This document shows positions 27,390 to 35,589 of a stretch of 64,000 nucleotides of DNA, in pieces (positions within the stretch are counted from its first letter, which is position 1; every line of letters starts with the position of its first letter). The notes below the pieces were generated by a model. The model was not told the origin of the DNA, did no database searches, and saw only the letters and a program-made list of their open reading frames with translations. The translations under genes were made by a program, and so were the position numbers. The DNA is from Mycolicibacterium chubuense NBB4 (GTDB lineage Bacteria > Actinomycetota > Actinomycetes > Mycobacteriales > Mycobacteriaceae): assembly GCF_000266905.1 (NCBI RefSeq), contig NC_018027.1, forward strand, positions 1,116,001-1,180,000, read 5' to 3'.

Positions 27390-27878
27390 ATGCAGCTAAC
27401 CCGGTTCACCGACCTCGGGCTTCGGGCCATGATGCTGCTCGCCGCCGGAGAGGCCCAGGGCCAGCGCGTCACCACGGGATCCATCGCTGCGGGCGCCAGC
27501 GCCTCCGAGAACCACATCGCCAAAGCGGTGTCGCGCCTTTCCGAGCTCGGCATGGTGCACGCCCGGCGCGGCCGGGCCGGCGGTCTGGCCCTGACCGACG
27601 AAGGGCGCCACGCGTCGGTCGGCCGCCTCGTCCGCGCCCTCGAGGGCGACCGGGAAGTCGTCGAATGCGGCGGCGACAACCCTTGCCCGCTGGTGCCCGC
27701 CTGCCGGCTGCGGCGCGCGCTCGCCGAAGCCAAAGAAGCCTTCTACCGCGAACTCGACCGGTACACGGTCGCCGACTTGGCCCGGGAGGCAACGCTTCCC
27801 GTGCTCGCTGTGGCCTTCCCGCCGACCCATCCTGGGTCGTCCGGGCACAGCACCACCCCAGAAAGGAACCCACGATGA
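27390..27878 (+). CDS. nsrR: NsrR, nitric-oxide-sensing Rrf2-family iron-sulphur repressor
   Basis: 162 aa. The Rrf2 winged helix is MQLTRFTDLGLRAMMLLA ... GSIAAGASASENHIAKAVSRLSELG. Cysteines C93, C99 and C105 (in VECGGDNPCPLVPACRL), with D8 near the N terminus, match the position and spacing of the [4Fe-4S] ligands described for Streptomyces NsrR. NO destroys the cluster and derepresses target genes. The stop overlaps the hmp start (ATGA), so regulator and detoxifier form one unit. Confidence 0.93.
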   Translation: MQLTRFTDLGLRAMMLLAAGEAQGQRVTTGSIAAGASASENHIAKAVSRLSELGMVHARRGRAGGLALTDEGRHASVGRLVRALEGDREVVECGGDNPCPLVPACRLRRALAEAKEAFYRELDRYTVADLAREATLPVLAVAFPPTHPGSSGHSTTPERNPR

Positions 27879-29098
27879 CCGTCATCGCCGCGCCCGCTGA
27901 GCTGGAGCCTGCCCACGCGCAGATCGTCTCCGCCACCCTCCCGCTGATCGGCGCGCACATCGACGAGATCACCACCGAGTTCTACCGCGGGATGTTCAGC
28001 GCCCACCCGGAGCTGCTGCGCAACTTGTTCAACCGCGGCAACCAGGCCCAAGGTGCGCAGCAGCGCGCCCTCGCGGCGTCCATCGCGACCTTCGCCAGCC
28101 ATCTGGTGGATCCGGACCTGCCGCATCCGGCCGAGTTGCTGTCGCGGATCGGGCACAAGCACGCATCGCTCGGCGTGACCGCCGACCAGTACCCGATCGT
28201 GCAGGAGCACCTGTTCGCCGCGATCGTCGCGGTCCTGGGCGCCGACACGGTGACCGAGGAGGTGGCCGCGGCGTGGGACCGGGTGTACTGGATCATGGCC
28301 GACACCCTGATCGCGCTCGAGCGGCAGCTGTACCGGTCGGCGGGGGTCGACGACGGTGACGTCTACCGCCGTGCGCGTGTCGTCTCGCGGGTCGACGATC
28401 CCTCCGGCGCCGTGCTGATCACCGTTCGTCCTGCCGGCCGTCCGTTCGCGGAATTCTCTCCGGCGCAATACGTCTCGGTCGGCGTCACCATGCCCGACGG
28501 CGCCCGCCAGCTGCGGCAGTACAGCCTGGTCAACGCGCCGGAAAGCGACGAGCTGACCTTCGCGGTCAAGCCGGTCGCCGCCACAGCCGGCCAACCCGCA
28601 GGGGAGGTGTCGAGCTGGATCGCGGCCAACGTGTGCGTCGGCGACATCCTGGACGTCACCGTGCCGTTCGGCGACCTGCCCGCGCCCGTCGCCGGCCAGC
28701 CGCTCGTGCTGATCTCCGCCGGCATCGGCGTGACGCCCATGGTCGGCATCCTCGAGTACCTCGACAGCCAGGCGCCCGGCACCCCGGTGCAGGTGCTGCA
28801 CGCCGATCGCAGCGACCAGACCCATCCGCTGCGGGAACGGCAGATGGAGCTGGCGGCTCAGCTGCCCCACGCGAGCCTGGACGTCTGGTACGAGGACGGC
28901 CTGACCGCGGGCAGCCCCGGCGTGCACCCCGGACTGATGAACCTCGACGGCATCGAGATCGCCCCGGAGGCGCATGTGTATCTCTGCGGTGGCAACGGTT
29001 TCGTGCACGCGGTGCGCTCGCAACTGACCGCCAAGGGCGTGGCCACCGAGCGCGTGCACTGCGAGCTGTTCTCGCCCAACGACTGGCTGCTCGACTAG
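27875..29098 (+). CDS. hmp: Flavohaemoglobin, nitric oxide dioxygenase
   Basis: 407 aa. The globin domain (1-140) has the proximal His region RIGHKHASLGV and YPIVQEHLFAAI. The FAD domain has RQYSLVNAP, and the NAD domain has LISAGIGVTPM and YLCGGNGFVHAV. It oxidises NO to nitrate with O2 and NAD(P)H. Start ATG 27875 follows GAAAGGA. Its TAG stop shares the CTAG with the TetR gene on the opposite strand. Confidence 0.95.
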   Translation: MTVIAAPAELEPAHAQIVSATLPLIGAHIDEITTEFYRGMFSAHPELLRNLFNRGNQAQGAQQRALAASIATFASHLVDPDLPHPAELLSRIGHKHASLGVTADQYPIVQEHLFAAIVAVLGADTVTEEVAAAWDRVYWIMADTLIALERQLYRSAGVDDGDVYRRARVVSRVDDPSGAVLITVRPAGRPFAEFSPAQYVSVGVTMPDGARQLRQYSLVNAPESDELTFAVKPVAATAGQPAGEVSSWIAANVCVGDILDVTVPFGDLPAPVAGQPLVLISAGIGVTPMVGILEYLDSQAPGTPVQVLHADRSDQTHPLRERQMELAAQLPHASLDVWYEDGLTAGSPGVHPGLMNLDGIEIAPEAHVYLCGGNGFVHAVRSQLTAKGVATERVHCELFSPNDWLLD

Positions 29099-29661
29099 TA
29101 GACGACGCAGATCGCCCGAGTCACCAGGTCGGCGACGGCGCGACAGTGGTCCGGGTCCACCGGATCGTTGGTGTAGAGCGCGAACGTGTGCAACGGAGAG
29201 GTCAGGAGCTGCAGGGCGACGGTCGGTCGGACGTCGCTCCGCAGCTCTTTCCGTTGGGCCGCGCGGCGGAAGATGACGTCGATCGTGTCCCGTCGCAGGG
29301 ACCAGAACGTGTACCTGGTCTCGGAGTCGATCGCCTGCGACTTGCTGTCCACCACCAGCATCCGCGCGATCCTGCGGCCCACCGGGTTGTTCAGGTAGGC
29401 GGCCAGCGACAGCGCCAGCTCGGTGAGGTCGCCGCGCAGCGAGCCGGTGTCGGGCGTGGTGATCATCGCCTCGCTGTAGCTCAGCAGCGCATCGAGGATG
29501 AGTTGGCGTTCGCTGTCCCACGTGCGCCGCAGATAGTCGGGGCTCAACTGTGAGCGATGCGCGACGCCCTCGATGCTGAAGCGGTCCACCCCCCACTGCT
29601 GCAGTTCGGCGAGTGCAGCGTCGAGCGCTTTGGCGCGCTGGGCCGCATCACCATCGGACAA
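29095..29661 (-). CDS. TetR-family regulator
   Basis: 188 aa from a TTG with GGGGGA upstream. The N-terminal HTH is weaker than usual: LAELQQWGVDRFSIEGVAHRSQLSPDYLRRTWDSERQLI. The all-helical C-terminal domain gives no ligand clue. It converges on hmp with overlapping stops. The 126-base gap upstream, before the ABC transporter end at 29788, holds only a loose inverted repeat, CGCCGC/GCGGCG (29715-29720, 29742-29747). Confidence 0.78.
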   Translation of the reverse strand: MSDGDAAQRAKALDAALAELQQWGVDRFSIEGVAHRSQLSPDYLRRTWDSERQLILDALLSYSEAMITTPDTGSLRGDLTELALSLAAYLNNPVGRRIARMLVVDSKSQAIDSETRYTFWSLRRDTIDVIFRRAAQRKELRSDVRPTVALQLLTSPLHTFALYTNDPVDPDHCRAVADLVTRAICVVY

Positions 29662-29787
29662 CTGGTCATCCCCCTACAGATCCCCGCCCGCGCCGAAGCT
29701 GGTCGAACATGACGCGCCGCACGTCGAATTTTATTGCGTTCGCGGCGACTCCCGGACGCTAATTTCCATCGGCGGATGGCGAGGACG

Positions 29788-32352
29788 TCACGCGGCCTTG
29801 AGCCGGATCCGCCACCTCACGAACGCCACATAGCCGACGCTGATCAGCGCCAGCATCGCCATGTCGAACAGCCAGGTCCCCGACGTGTGCTTCCAGTGGT
29901 CGTCCTGCGGCGTCAGCGGTCCGGGCACCAGCCGGATCAGGTCGATCGTCGACGCCGACGACGCGAAGCCCCACCGGGCCGGCGTCACCCAGGACATCTG
30001 GTCGAGCACGATGCGGTCGGTCACCGGGATCATGCCGCCGGAGAACACCAGCTGACTCATGATCGCGACCACCAGCAGCGGCATGATCTGCTCGTTGGAG
30101 CGCGCCAGCGCCGACAGCGCCAGCCCGACCATCGCCGCGGCGACCGTCGTCACCGCGATGTCGACGAACAACTCGACACTGCGGTTGCCGAGCAGCGCGC
30201 CGGAGTCCACCGCGCCGGGCCCCCAGCCCTTGCCCACGATCGCGATCGCGGTGACGATCGCCGACTGCACGATCGCGAACGCCGTGAACACCACGACCTT
30301 CGCCAGCAAGTAGGCCGAGGTGGACAGGCCCACGGCCTGCTCGCGACGGAAGATGGCGCGTTCGCCGATCAGCGCGCGGATCGTCAGCGCGGTCCCCATG
30401 AAGATCGCACCGACGTTGAGCATCACCAGGATCTGGCCCGGCTCGTTGGGGGCCGGACCGCCCTGGATCGCCGGCACCGGCACGCCGAACCCGACGTCGC
30501 CGGGCACCGACAGCGACAGCACGCCCATGATGAACGGCAGCAGCATCAGGAACGCGAAGTAGCCGCGGTCGGACACCACGAGCCGGATCTGACGGCGGGC
30601 GATCGTGGAGAGCTGCCGTCGCAGGCTCGTGCGCGTCGGGTTGCCGAGCTCGGACGGGGTCAGCGCAGGTGGCTGCGGCGGTGGCGGCCCGTGCTGGGCC
30701 AGATACCGCTGGGCCGCGGCGTCGGGGTCCCCGGCCACGGAGCTGAAGATGTCGGCCCAGTTCGTCGTGCCCATCGACGGGCCGATCTGACTGGGCGGGC
30801 CGTAGAACGCGGTCTTGCCGCCCGGCGCCAGCAGCAGCACCTGGTCGCAGACGTCGAGGTAGGTCAGCGAGTGCGTGACGACGAGCACGACGCGGCCCGC
30901 GTCGGCCAGCTGGCGCAGCATCGTCATCACCTGCCGGTCCAGCGCCGGGTCCAGGCCCGAGGTCGGTTCGTCGAGGATCAGCAGCGACGGGCCGGTCAGC
31001 AGCTCGAGCGCCACCGACGCACGTTTGCGCTGGCCGCCGGAGAGCTTGTCGACGCGGGTGTCGAGGTGCTTGGTCATCTCGAGTTCCTCGAGCACCTCGT
31101 TGACGACCTGCTCGCGGTCCTCCTTCGTGGTGTCCGGCGGCAGGCGCAGCTCGGCGGCGTACATCAGCGCCTGGCGCACCGTCAGCTGACCGTGCACCAC
31201 GTCGTCCTGCGGCACCATCCCGATCCGGGACCGCAGCGAGGCGTACTCGGCATGCACGTCGTGCCCCTCGAACGACACCTGGCCCGTCGTCGGGTGGGTG
31301 TAGCCGGCGACGAGCCGTGCGAACGTCGACTTGCCCGCGCCCGACGGCCCGATCACCGCGGTCAGCGTGCCGGGCCGCGCCGCGATCGAGATGTTGTCGA
31401 GCAGCGTCTTGTTGTTCTCGATCGTCCAGGTGACGCCGTGGACGTCCAGACCGCCCGTGGCGGTCGCGGCCGCGGTTTCGGTCCGGCGGACCAGCGTGCC
31501 GTCGCGGAAGACGAGGTCGACGTTGCCGATCGTCACGGTGTCGCCGTCGGTGAGCATCGCGGTCTCGACCCGCGAGCCGTTGACGAAGGTGCCGTTGATG
31601 CTGCGGTTGTCCCGGATCTCGGTCCCGGCGGGCGTGCTGACCAGGGTGGCGTGGTGGCGGGAGGCCAGCACGTCGGGGATCACGATGTCGTTGTCGCCGG
31701 CCCGGCCGATCTTGATCGACCCGGGCGGCGCCTCGGGCGGGCGCCCCGGCCGCAGGATCTTGAGCATGCTGGTCGCGAGGTTGCCGTCCCCACCCGAGCG
31801 GGGCGCGGCCGCGGGGCCCATCATCGTCGCCGGTTCCATGGCCGGCGAGGAGATCGGCTGCTGGACAGGCCGCGACGGCGGCATGCTCGGCGGGTGCGTG
31901 CCCGGGCCGCCGTGGCGCGCCGGCGGGTACGGACGCTGCGCCGGCGGCCGCGTGGTCGGCGACTGGCTCGGCCAGGTGGTGCTCTGGCGGCCGGCGGCCA
32001 CCGGGACCGCGGTCGTCTGCGGGGGTGTGCCCGCCGAGCCCTGGTGGCGGCCGACCTCGAACGTGAGTAGCGGCCCGTCGGGATTGCCGAGGTGCACCTG
32101 GGCGCCGTCGGAGAGATCGGCCGCGGGTACCCGCCGGCCGTTGACGTACATCCCGTTGAGGCTGCCGTTGTCGATGGCGATCCACCGGCCCTGGTCGAAT
32201 CGCAGGACGAGGTGGGCCCGGGAGATCAGCGGGTGGGCGATCCGGACGTCGGCCCGCAGGTCGCGGCCGACCACGACGTCGTTGCCGGCCGCGAAGGTGC
32301 GTGGGGATCCGTCGTACCGGACGGTCAGCGCAGGGGGTGCTGGTCGGCTCAT
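29788..32352 (-). CDS. FHA-domain ABC exporter, Rv1747-like
   Basis: 854 aa, near the length of Rv1747. FHA domain 1 (about 20-95) has VVVGRDLRADVRIAHPLISRAHLVL; a proline/threonine-rich linker follows (about 105-205). FHA domain 2 (about 210-290) has KIGRAGDNDIVIPDVLASRHHATL. The ABC ATPase has Walker A GPSGAGKS, signature LSGGQRKR and Walker B LLILDEP, and six C-terminal membrane helices complete an ABC2-type permease. In M. tuberculosis the linker threonines are phosphorylated by PknF and read by the FHA domains; export of cell-wall glycolipids has been proposed. ATG 32352 chosen over an upstream in-frame start at 32397. Confidence 0.93.
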   Translation of the reverse strand: MSRPAPPALTVRYDGSPRTFAAGNDVVVGRDLRADVRIAHPLISRAHLVLRFDQGRWIAIDNGSLNGMYVNGRRVPAADLSDGAQVHLGNPDGPLLTFEVGRHQGSAGTPPQTTAVPVAAGRQSTTWPSQSPTTRPPAQRPYPPARHGGPGTHPPSMPPSRPVQQPISSPAMEPATMMGPAAAPRSGGDGNLATSMLKILRPGRPPEAPPGSIKIGRAGDNDIVIPDVLASRHHATLVSTPAGTEIRDNRSINGTFVNGSRVETAMLTDGDTVTIGNVDLVFRDGTLVRRTETAAATATGGLDVHGVTWTIENNKTLLDNISIAARPGTLTAVIGPSGAGKSTFARLVAGYTHPTTGQVSFEGHDVHAEYASLRSRIGMVPQDDVVHGQLTVRQALMYAAELRLPPDTTKEDREQVVNEVLEELEMTKHLDTRVDKLSGGQRKRASVALELLTGPSLLILDEPTSGLDPALDRQVMTMLRQLADAGRVVLVVTHSLTYLDVCDQVLLLAPGGKTAFYGPPSQIGPSMGTTNWADIFSSVAGDPDAAAQRYLAQHGPPPPQPPALTPSELGNPTRTSLRRQLSTIARRQIRLVVSDRGYFAFLMLLPFIMGVLSLSVPGDVGFGVPVPAIQGGPAPNEPGQILVMLNVGAIFMGTALTIRALIGERAIFRREQAVGLSTSAYLLAKVVVFTAFAIVQSAIVTAIAIVGKGWGPGAVDSGALLGNRSVELFVDIAVTTVAAAMVGLALSALARSNEQIMPLLVVAIMSQLVFSGGMIPVTDRIVLDQMSWVTPARWGFASSASTIDLIRLVPGPLTPQDDHWKHTSGTWLFDMAMLALISVGYVAFVRWRIRLKAA

Positions 32353-32492
32353 CGCGCCCAACTCTATCGGTACCGGCCCGGCTGCCGGGTGTGCCACCTG
32401 GCGGTGTCCGGATCTGTTGCGGCGCCGTTACCTGCCCGTCCTACGGGGTGGCGACGGCGGCCGCCGCGGCACCGGCGACGATCGCGACGTCG

Positions 32493-32520
32493 TTGTAGAG
32501 GGAGGTCTCTCTTTTAGGGT
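32493..32520 (+). promoter_or_regulatory. TetR gene promoter with imperfect palindrome
   Basis: TAGGGT (32515-32520) lies 6 bases before the ATG at 32527, with TTGTAG (32493-32498) upstream as a possible -35. The spacer holds the imperfect palindrome AGAGGGAG-GT-CTCTCTTT (32497-32514, 6 of 8 pairs), placed as expected for an autorepression site. Confidence 0.4.
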
Positions 32521-32526
32521 GGAGCC

Positions 32527-33090
32527 ATGCCGCGGCCCGCTCGCTACACCGCCGACGCCTTGCTCGACGCGGCGGCGGATCTGCTCGACGCCGAAGGGCC
32601 GGCGGCGGTCACCATGTCGGCGGTCGCCCGCGCCACCGGCGCGCCGAGCGGCTCGGTGTATCACCGGTTCCCGACGCGGGCGGCGCTGTGCGGCCAGTTG
32701 TGGGTCCGCACCGAAGAGCGGCTGCAGGACGGGCTGATTGCGGCGCTGTCGGGAACCGCCGATGCCCAGCAGCGATGTGTGGCGGGCGCACTGCACATCG
32801 TGGCGTGGTGCCGCGAGCACCCGGTCGAGGCGCAGATCCTGCTCGCCGGACCGGACGCACTCGCGCTGCCGGACTGGCCCGAACCGCTGACGGGCCGGCG
32901 GAAACGCTTGCAGCGCAAGCTCCGCAAGGCGCTCGCCGACATCCCCGACGACGCGTCGCGGGTCACCGCGGCACTGATCGACGTGCCCTATGCGATCGTG
33001 CGGCGGCACCTGCGGGCGCGTCAGTCGATCCCGGCCGGCGCCGACGCGATCGTCGCCGACTGCGCGCGGGCGCTCATCTCCCCGAGCTGA
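32527..33090 (+). CDS. TetR-family regulator
   Basis: 187 aa. A clear N-terminal TetR HTH: LLDAAADLLDAEGPAAVTMSAVARATGAPSGSVYHRFPTRAALCGQLW. The helical ligand domain holds no recognisable signature. The promoter looks leaderless and self-regulated. Its 3' end overlaps the 3' end of the convergent flavin oxidoreductase gene by 17 bases. Confidence 0.87.
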   Translation: MPRPARYTADALLDAAADLLDAEGPAAVTMSAVARATGAPSGSVYHRFPTRAALCGQLWVRTEERLQDGLIAALSGTADAQQRCVAGALHIVAWCREHPVEAQILLAGPDALALPDWPEPLTGRRKRLQRKLRKALADIPDDASRVTAALIDVPYAIVRRHLRARQSIPAGADAIVADCARALISPS

Positions 33091-34270
33091 CGGGTGACGG
33101 CGAGCCCGTGCGCACGCAGTAGGTGTGGCTGTAGATCGTCGGCATGCACAGGTTGCAGTGATCGCAGATCGACTTGACACTGCTGTCGGCCTGGATCCGG
33201 TTCAGCAGGTCGGGTTCGGCCAGCAGCGCGCGCCCCATCGCGACGAAGTCGAACCCCTCGGCCATCGCGCGATCCATCGTCTCGCGGTTGGTGATCCCGC
33301 CGAGCAGGATCAGCGGCATCGTCAACTCGTCGCGGAACTTCTTGGCGTCGCGCATCAGGTAGGCCTCGTGATACGGGTACTCGCGCAGGAACTTTTTGCC
33401 CGTCATCCGGATGCCCCACCGCAGCGGCGGCGTGAACGCGCCCGCGAACTCCTTGACCGGGGCGTCGCCGCGGAACAGGAACATCGGGTTCAGCAGTGAG
33501 CTGCCCGCCGTGAGCTCCAGCGCGTCCAGGCCGCCGTCCTCCTCGAGCCACTTCGCGGTCTGCAGCGACTCCTCGATCGGTATTCCGCCGCGCACCCCGT
33601 CGGACATGTTCAGCTTCGCCGTCACCGCGATCTGGTCGCCGACCGCGCGTTTGACCGCCTGAACCACGCCGCGGGCCACCTTGGCGCGATTCTCCAGTGA
33701 CCCGCCGAACTCGTCGTCGCGCCGGTTGATCAACGGCGACAGGAAGGAACTGGCGAGATAGTTGTGGCCCAGGTGGATCTCGACGGCGTCGAAACCGGAT
33801 TCGATGGCCAGCCGGGCGGCGTTGGCGTGGGCTTGGGTCACGTCATCGATGTCCTCGTGGGTGGCCTTCTTGGCGAAGCGCATCGACAGCGGATTGAAGA
33901 ACCGCACCGGCGCGAGTGCCTGCGCCTTGTTGGTGCGCGCGTTGGCGACGGGTCCCGCGTGCCCGATCTGCGCACTGATCGCCGCACCCTCGGCGTGGAT
34001 CGCCTCGGTCAGCCGGCGCAGGCCCGGCACCGCCTCCGGACGCATCCACAGCTGCCAGCCGTCGGTGCGTCCTCCCGGCGCGACGGCGCAGTACGCGACC
34101 GTGGTCATGCCGACCCCGCCCGCGGCAGGCAGCCGGTGGTAGGTGATCAGGTCCTCGGTGACCAGAGCGTTCGGCGTCGACGCCTCGAACGTCGCGGCCT
34201 TGATGATGCGATTGCGCAGCGTGATCGGGCCGAGCTTGGCTGGACTGAACACATCGCGGGGAACTGTCAT
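33074..34270 (-). CDS. Old-yellow-enzyme-type NADH:flavin oxidoreductase with C-terminal cysteine cluster
   Basis: 398 aa. The FMN TIM barrel starts [21 protein letters not shown]; the active site includes QIGHAG and [36 protein letters not shown], and the C-terminal FMN phosphate site is [14 protein letters not shown]. It then ends with [18 protein letters not shown] (C-x2-C-x2-C-x9-C), which resembles the [4Fe-4S] site of 2,4-dienoyl-CoA reductases. The NAD(P)H flavodoxin-like domains of those enzymes are absent. Divergent from folD across a short gap. Substrate unknown. Confidence 0.87.
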   Translation of the reverse strand: MTVPRDVFSPAKLGPITLRNRIIKAATFEASTPNALVTEDLITYHRLPAAGGVGMTTVAYCAVAPGGRTDGWQLWMRPEAVPGLRRLTEAIHAEGAAISAQIGHAGPVANARTNKAQALAPVRFFNPLSMRFAKKATHEDIDDVTQAHANAARLAIESGFDAVEIHLGHNYLASSFLSPLINRRDDEFGGSLENRAKVARGVVQAVKRAVGDQIAVTAKLNMSDGVRGGIPIEESLQTAKWLEEDGGLDALELTAGSSLLNPMFLFRGDAPVKEFAGAFTPPLRWGIRMTGKKFLREYPYHEAYLMRDAKKFRDELTMPLILLGGITNRETMDRAMAEGFDFVAMGRALLAEPDLLNRIQADSSVKSICDHCNLCMPTIYSHTYCVRTGSPSPVSSGR

Positions 34271-34297
34271 GTCAGTGAGCCTGTCACAATGATCGCC

Positions 34298-35155
34298 GTG
34301 GGTGCGATCACTTTGGACGGCAAAGCCACGCGCGACGAGATCTTCGTCGACCTGACCGAGCGCGTCGCCGCGTTGACCGCGGCCGGACGGACGCCCGGTC
34401 TCGGCACTGTGCTGGTGGGTGAGGACCCCGGGTCGCAGGCCTACGTGCGGGGCAAGCACGCCGACTGCGCCAAGGTCGGCATCAACTCCATCCGCCGCGA
34501 CCTCCCGGCCGACATCAGCCAGGCCGAACTGCTCGACACGCTCGACGAGCTCAACGCCAACCCGGACTGCACCGGCTACATCGTGCAGCTGCCGCTGCCG
34601 AAGCACCTCAACGAGAACGCCGCGCTCGAGCGCGTCGACCCGGGCAAGGACGCCGACGGACTGCATCCGATGAACCTCGGCCGGCTGGTGCTCAACGAGC
34701 CGGCGCCGCTGCCGTGCACGCCGCGCGGGATCGTCCATCTGCTGCGGCGCTACGAGGTGGAGATCGCCGGCGCGCACGTGGTCGTGATCGGCCGCGGCGT
34801 GACCGTGGGACGCCCGCTGGGGCTCCTGCTCACCCGCCGCTCCGAGAACGCCACCGTCACGCTGTGCCACACCGCCACCCGTCACCTCCCGCAGATCACC
34901 CGCGAGGCCGACATCATCGTCGCCGCGGCGGGCGTCCCGCACATGGTGACCGCGGAGATGGTGCGTCCCGGGGCGGCCGTCGTCGACGTCGGCGTGAGCC
35001 GGGACGACGCCGGCAAGCTGGTCGGCGACGTGGCGCCCGACGTGTGGGACGTGGCAGGCCACGTGTCGCCCAACCCGGGTGGCGTCGGGCCGCTGACGCG
35101 GGCCTTCCTGCTCACCAACGTCGTGGAGCGGGCCGAGGCACTGGCGTCGTCGTGA
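34298..35155 (+). CDS. folD: Bifunctional methylene-tetrahydrofolate dehydrogenase/cyclohydrolase
   Basis: 285 aa. [18 protein letters not shown] contains the catalytic Tyr and Lys; [31 protein letters not shown] and the Rossmann [18 protein letters not shown] with [11 protein letters not shown] are FolD signatures. It interconverts 5,10-methylene-, methenyl- and 10-formyl-THF for purine synthesis and one-carbon supply. The start GTG 34298 gives [11 protein letters not shown], the usual mycobacterial N terminus; CACAAT lies 7 bases upstream. ATG 34289 is the alternative. The stop overlaps the DUF3017 gene (GTGA). Confidence 0.95.
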   Translation: MGAITLDGKATRDEIFVDLTERVAALTAAGRTPGLGTVLVGEDPGSQAYVRGKHADCAKVGINSIRRDLPADISQAELLDTLDELNANPDCTGYIVQLPLPKHLNENAALERVDPGKDADGLHPMNLGRLVLNEPAPLPCTPRGIVHLLRRYEVEIAGAHVVVIGRGVTVGRPLGLLLTRRSENATVTLCHTATRHLPQITREADIIVAAAGVPHMVTAEMVRPGAAVVDVGVSRDDAGKLVGDVAPDVWDVAGHVSPNPGGVGPLTRAFLLTNVVERAEALASS

Positions 35156-35454
35156 GGGCCGTGACGGGCAGGCAGGTGACGCGCAAGGTCGTTGCGCGGC
35201 AGTGGCCGATCCTGCTCGTCGGACTGTTCCTGATCGCCGCGTTCGGGTTGGTGGCCGCGGGCTACTGGCGGCGCGGCGCACTCGTCATGGCCATCGGTGT
35301 CGGGGTGGCCTCGGGGCTGCGGCTGACGCTGTCGGAGGACCGCGTCGGCCTGCTCGCCGTCCGCAGCCGCACGATCGACGTCCTCACCACCGCGTTGGTC
35401 AGCGCGGCGATGCTCTACATCGCCTGGACCATCGATCCCCTGGGGACGAGCTAG
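35152..35454 (+). CDS. DUF3017 small membrane protein
   Basis: 100 aa, GTG start inside the folD stop. Three hydrophobic segments: [40 protein letters not shown] and [20 protein letters not shown]. It is the counterpart of Rv3355c, always next to folD in mycobacteria as far as I recall. Function unknown; the translational coupling to folD suggests co-expression. Confidence 0.85.
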   Translation: MRAVTGRQVTRKVVARQWPILLVGLFLIAAFGLVAAGYWRRGALVMAIGVGVASGLRLTLSEDRVGLLAVRSRTIDVLTTALVSAAMLYIAWTIDPLGTS

Positions 35455-35514
35455 CTGTCAGTACGGCTGGCCCCCGCGTGCGGTGGGCGTACGCGCGCAT
35501 TTTCCGTGAGGCGA

Positions 35515-35549
35515 TGACTCACTCTTTCGCGCGCAAATCTGATGAGTCA
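35515..35549. repeat. Inverted repeat TGACTCA/TGAGTCA
   Basis: Perfect 7-base arms at 35515-35521 and 35543-35549, separated by 21 bases that include TTTCGCGCGC. It lies 60 bases past the DUF3017 stop and its right arm touches the putative -35 of the 13E12 gene. It may be a terminator for folD or an operator. Confidence 0.35.
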
Positions 35550-35568
35550 ACGCGTCAGAAGAGTCGGG

Positions 35569-35589
35569 TATAATCGAACATGTGTTCGA
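35569..35589 (+). promoter_or_regulatory. LexA box fused to -10 of 13E12 gene
   Basis: A consensus TATAAT (35569-35574) overlaps by one base the perfect LexA box TCGAACATGTGTTCGA (35574-35589). The GTG start (35582-35584) lies inside the box, 7 bases after the -10. LexA binding would cover the -10, the transcription start and the first codons. Confidence 0.88.

Noticed and set aside
29734..32070. Very long plus-strand frame opposite the FHA-ABC exporter
   Set aside because: Low-complexity Arg/His/Asp translation with no domain; the minus strand carries a full Rv1747-like protein.
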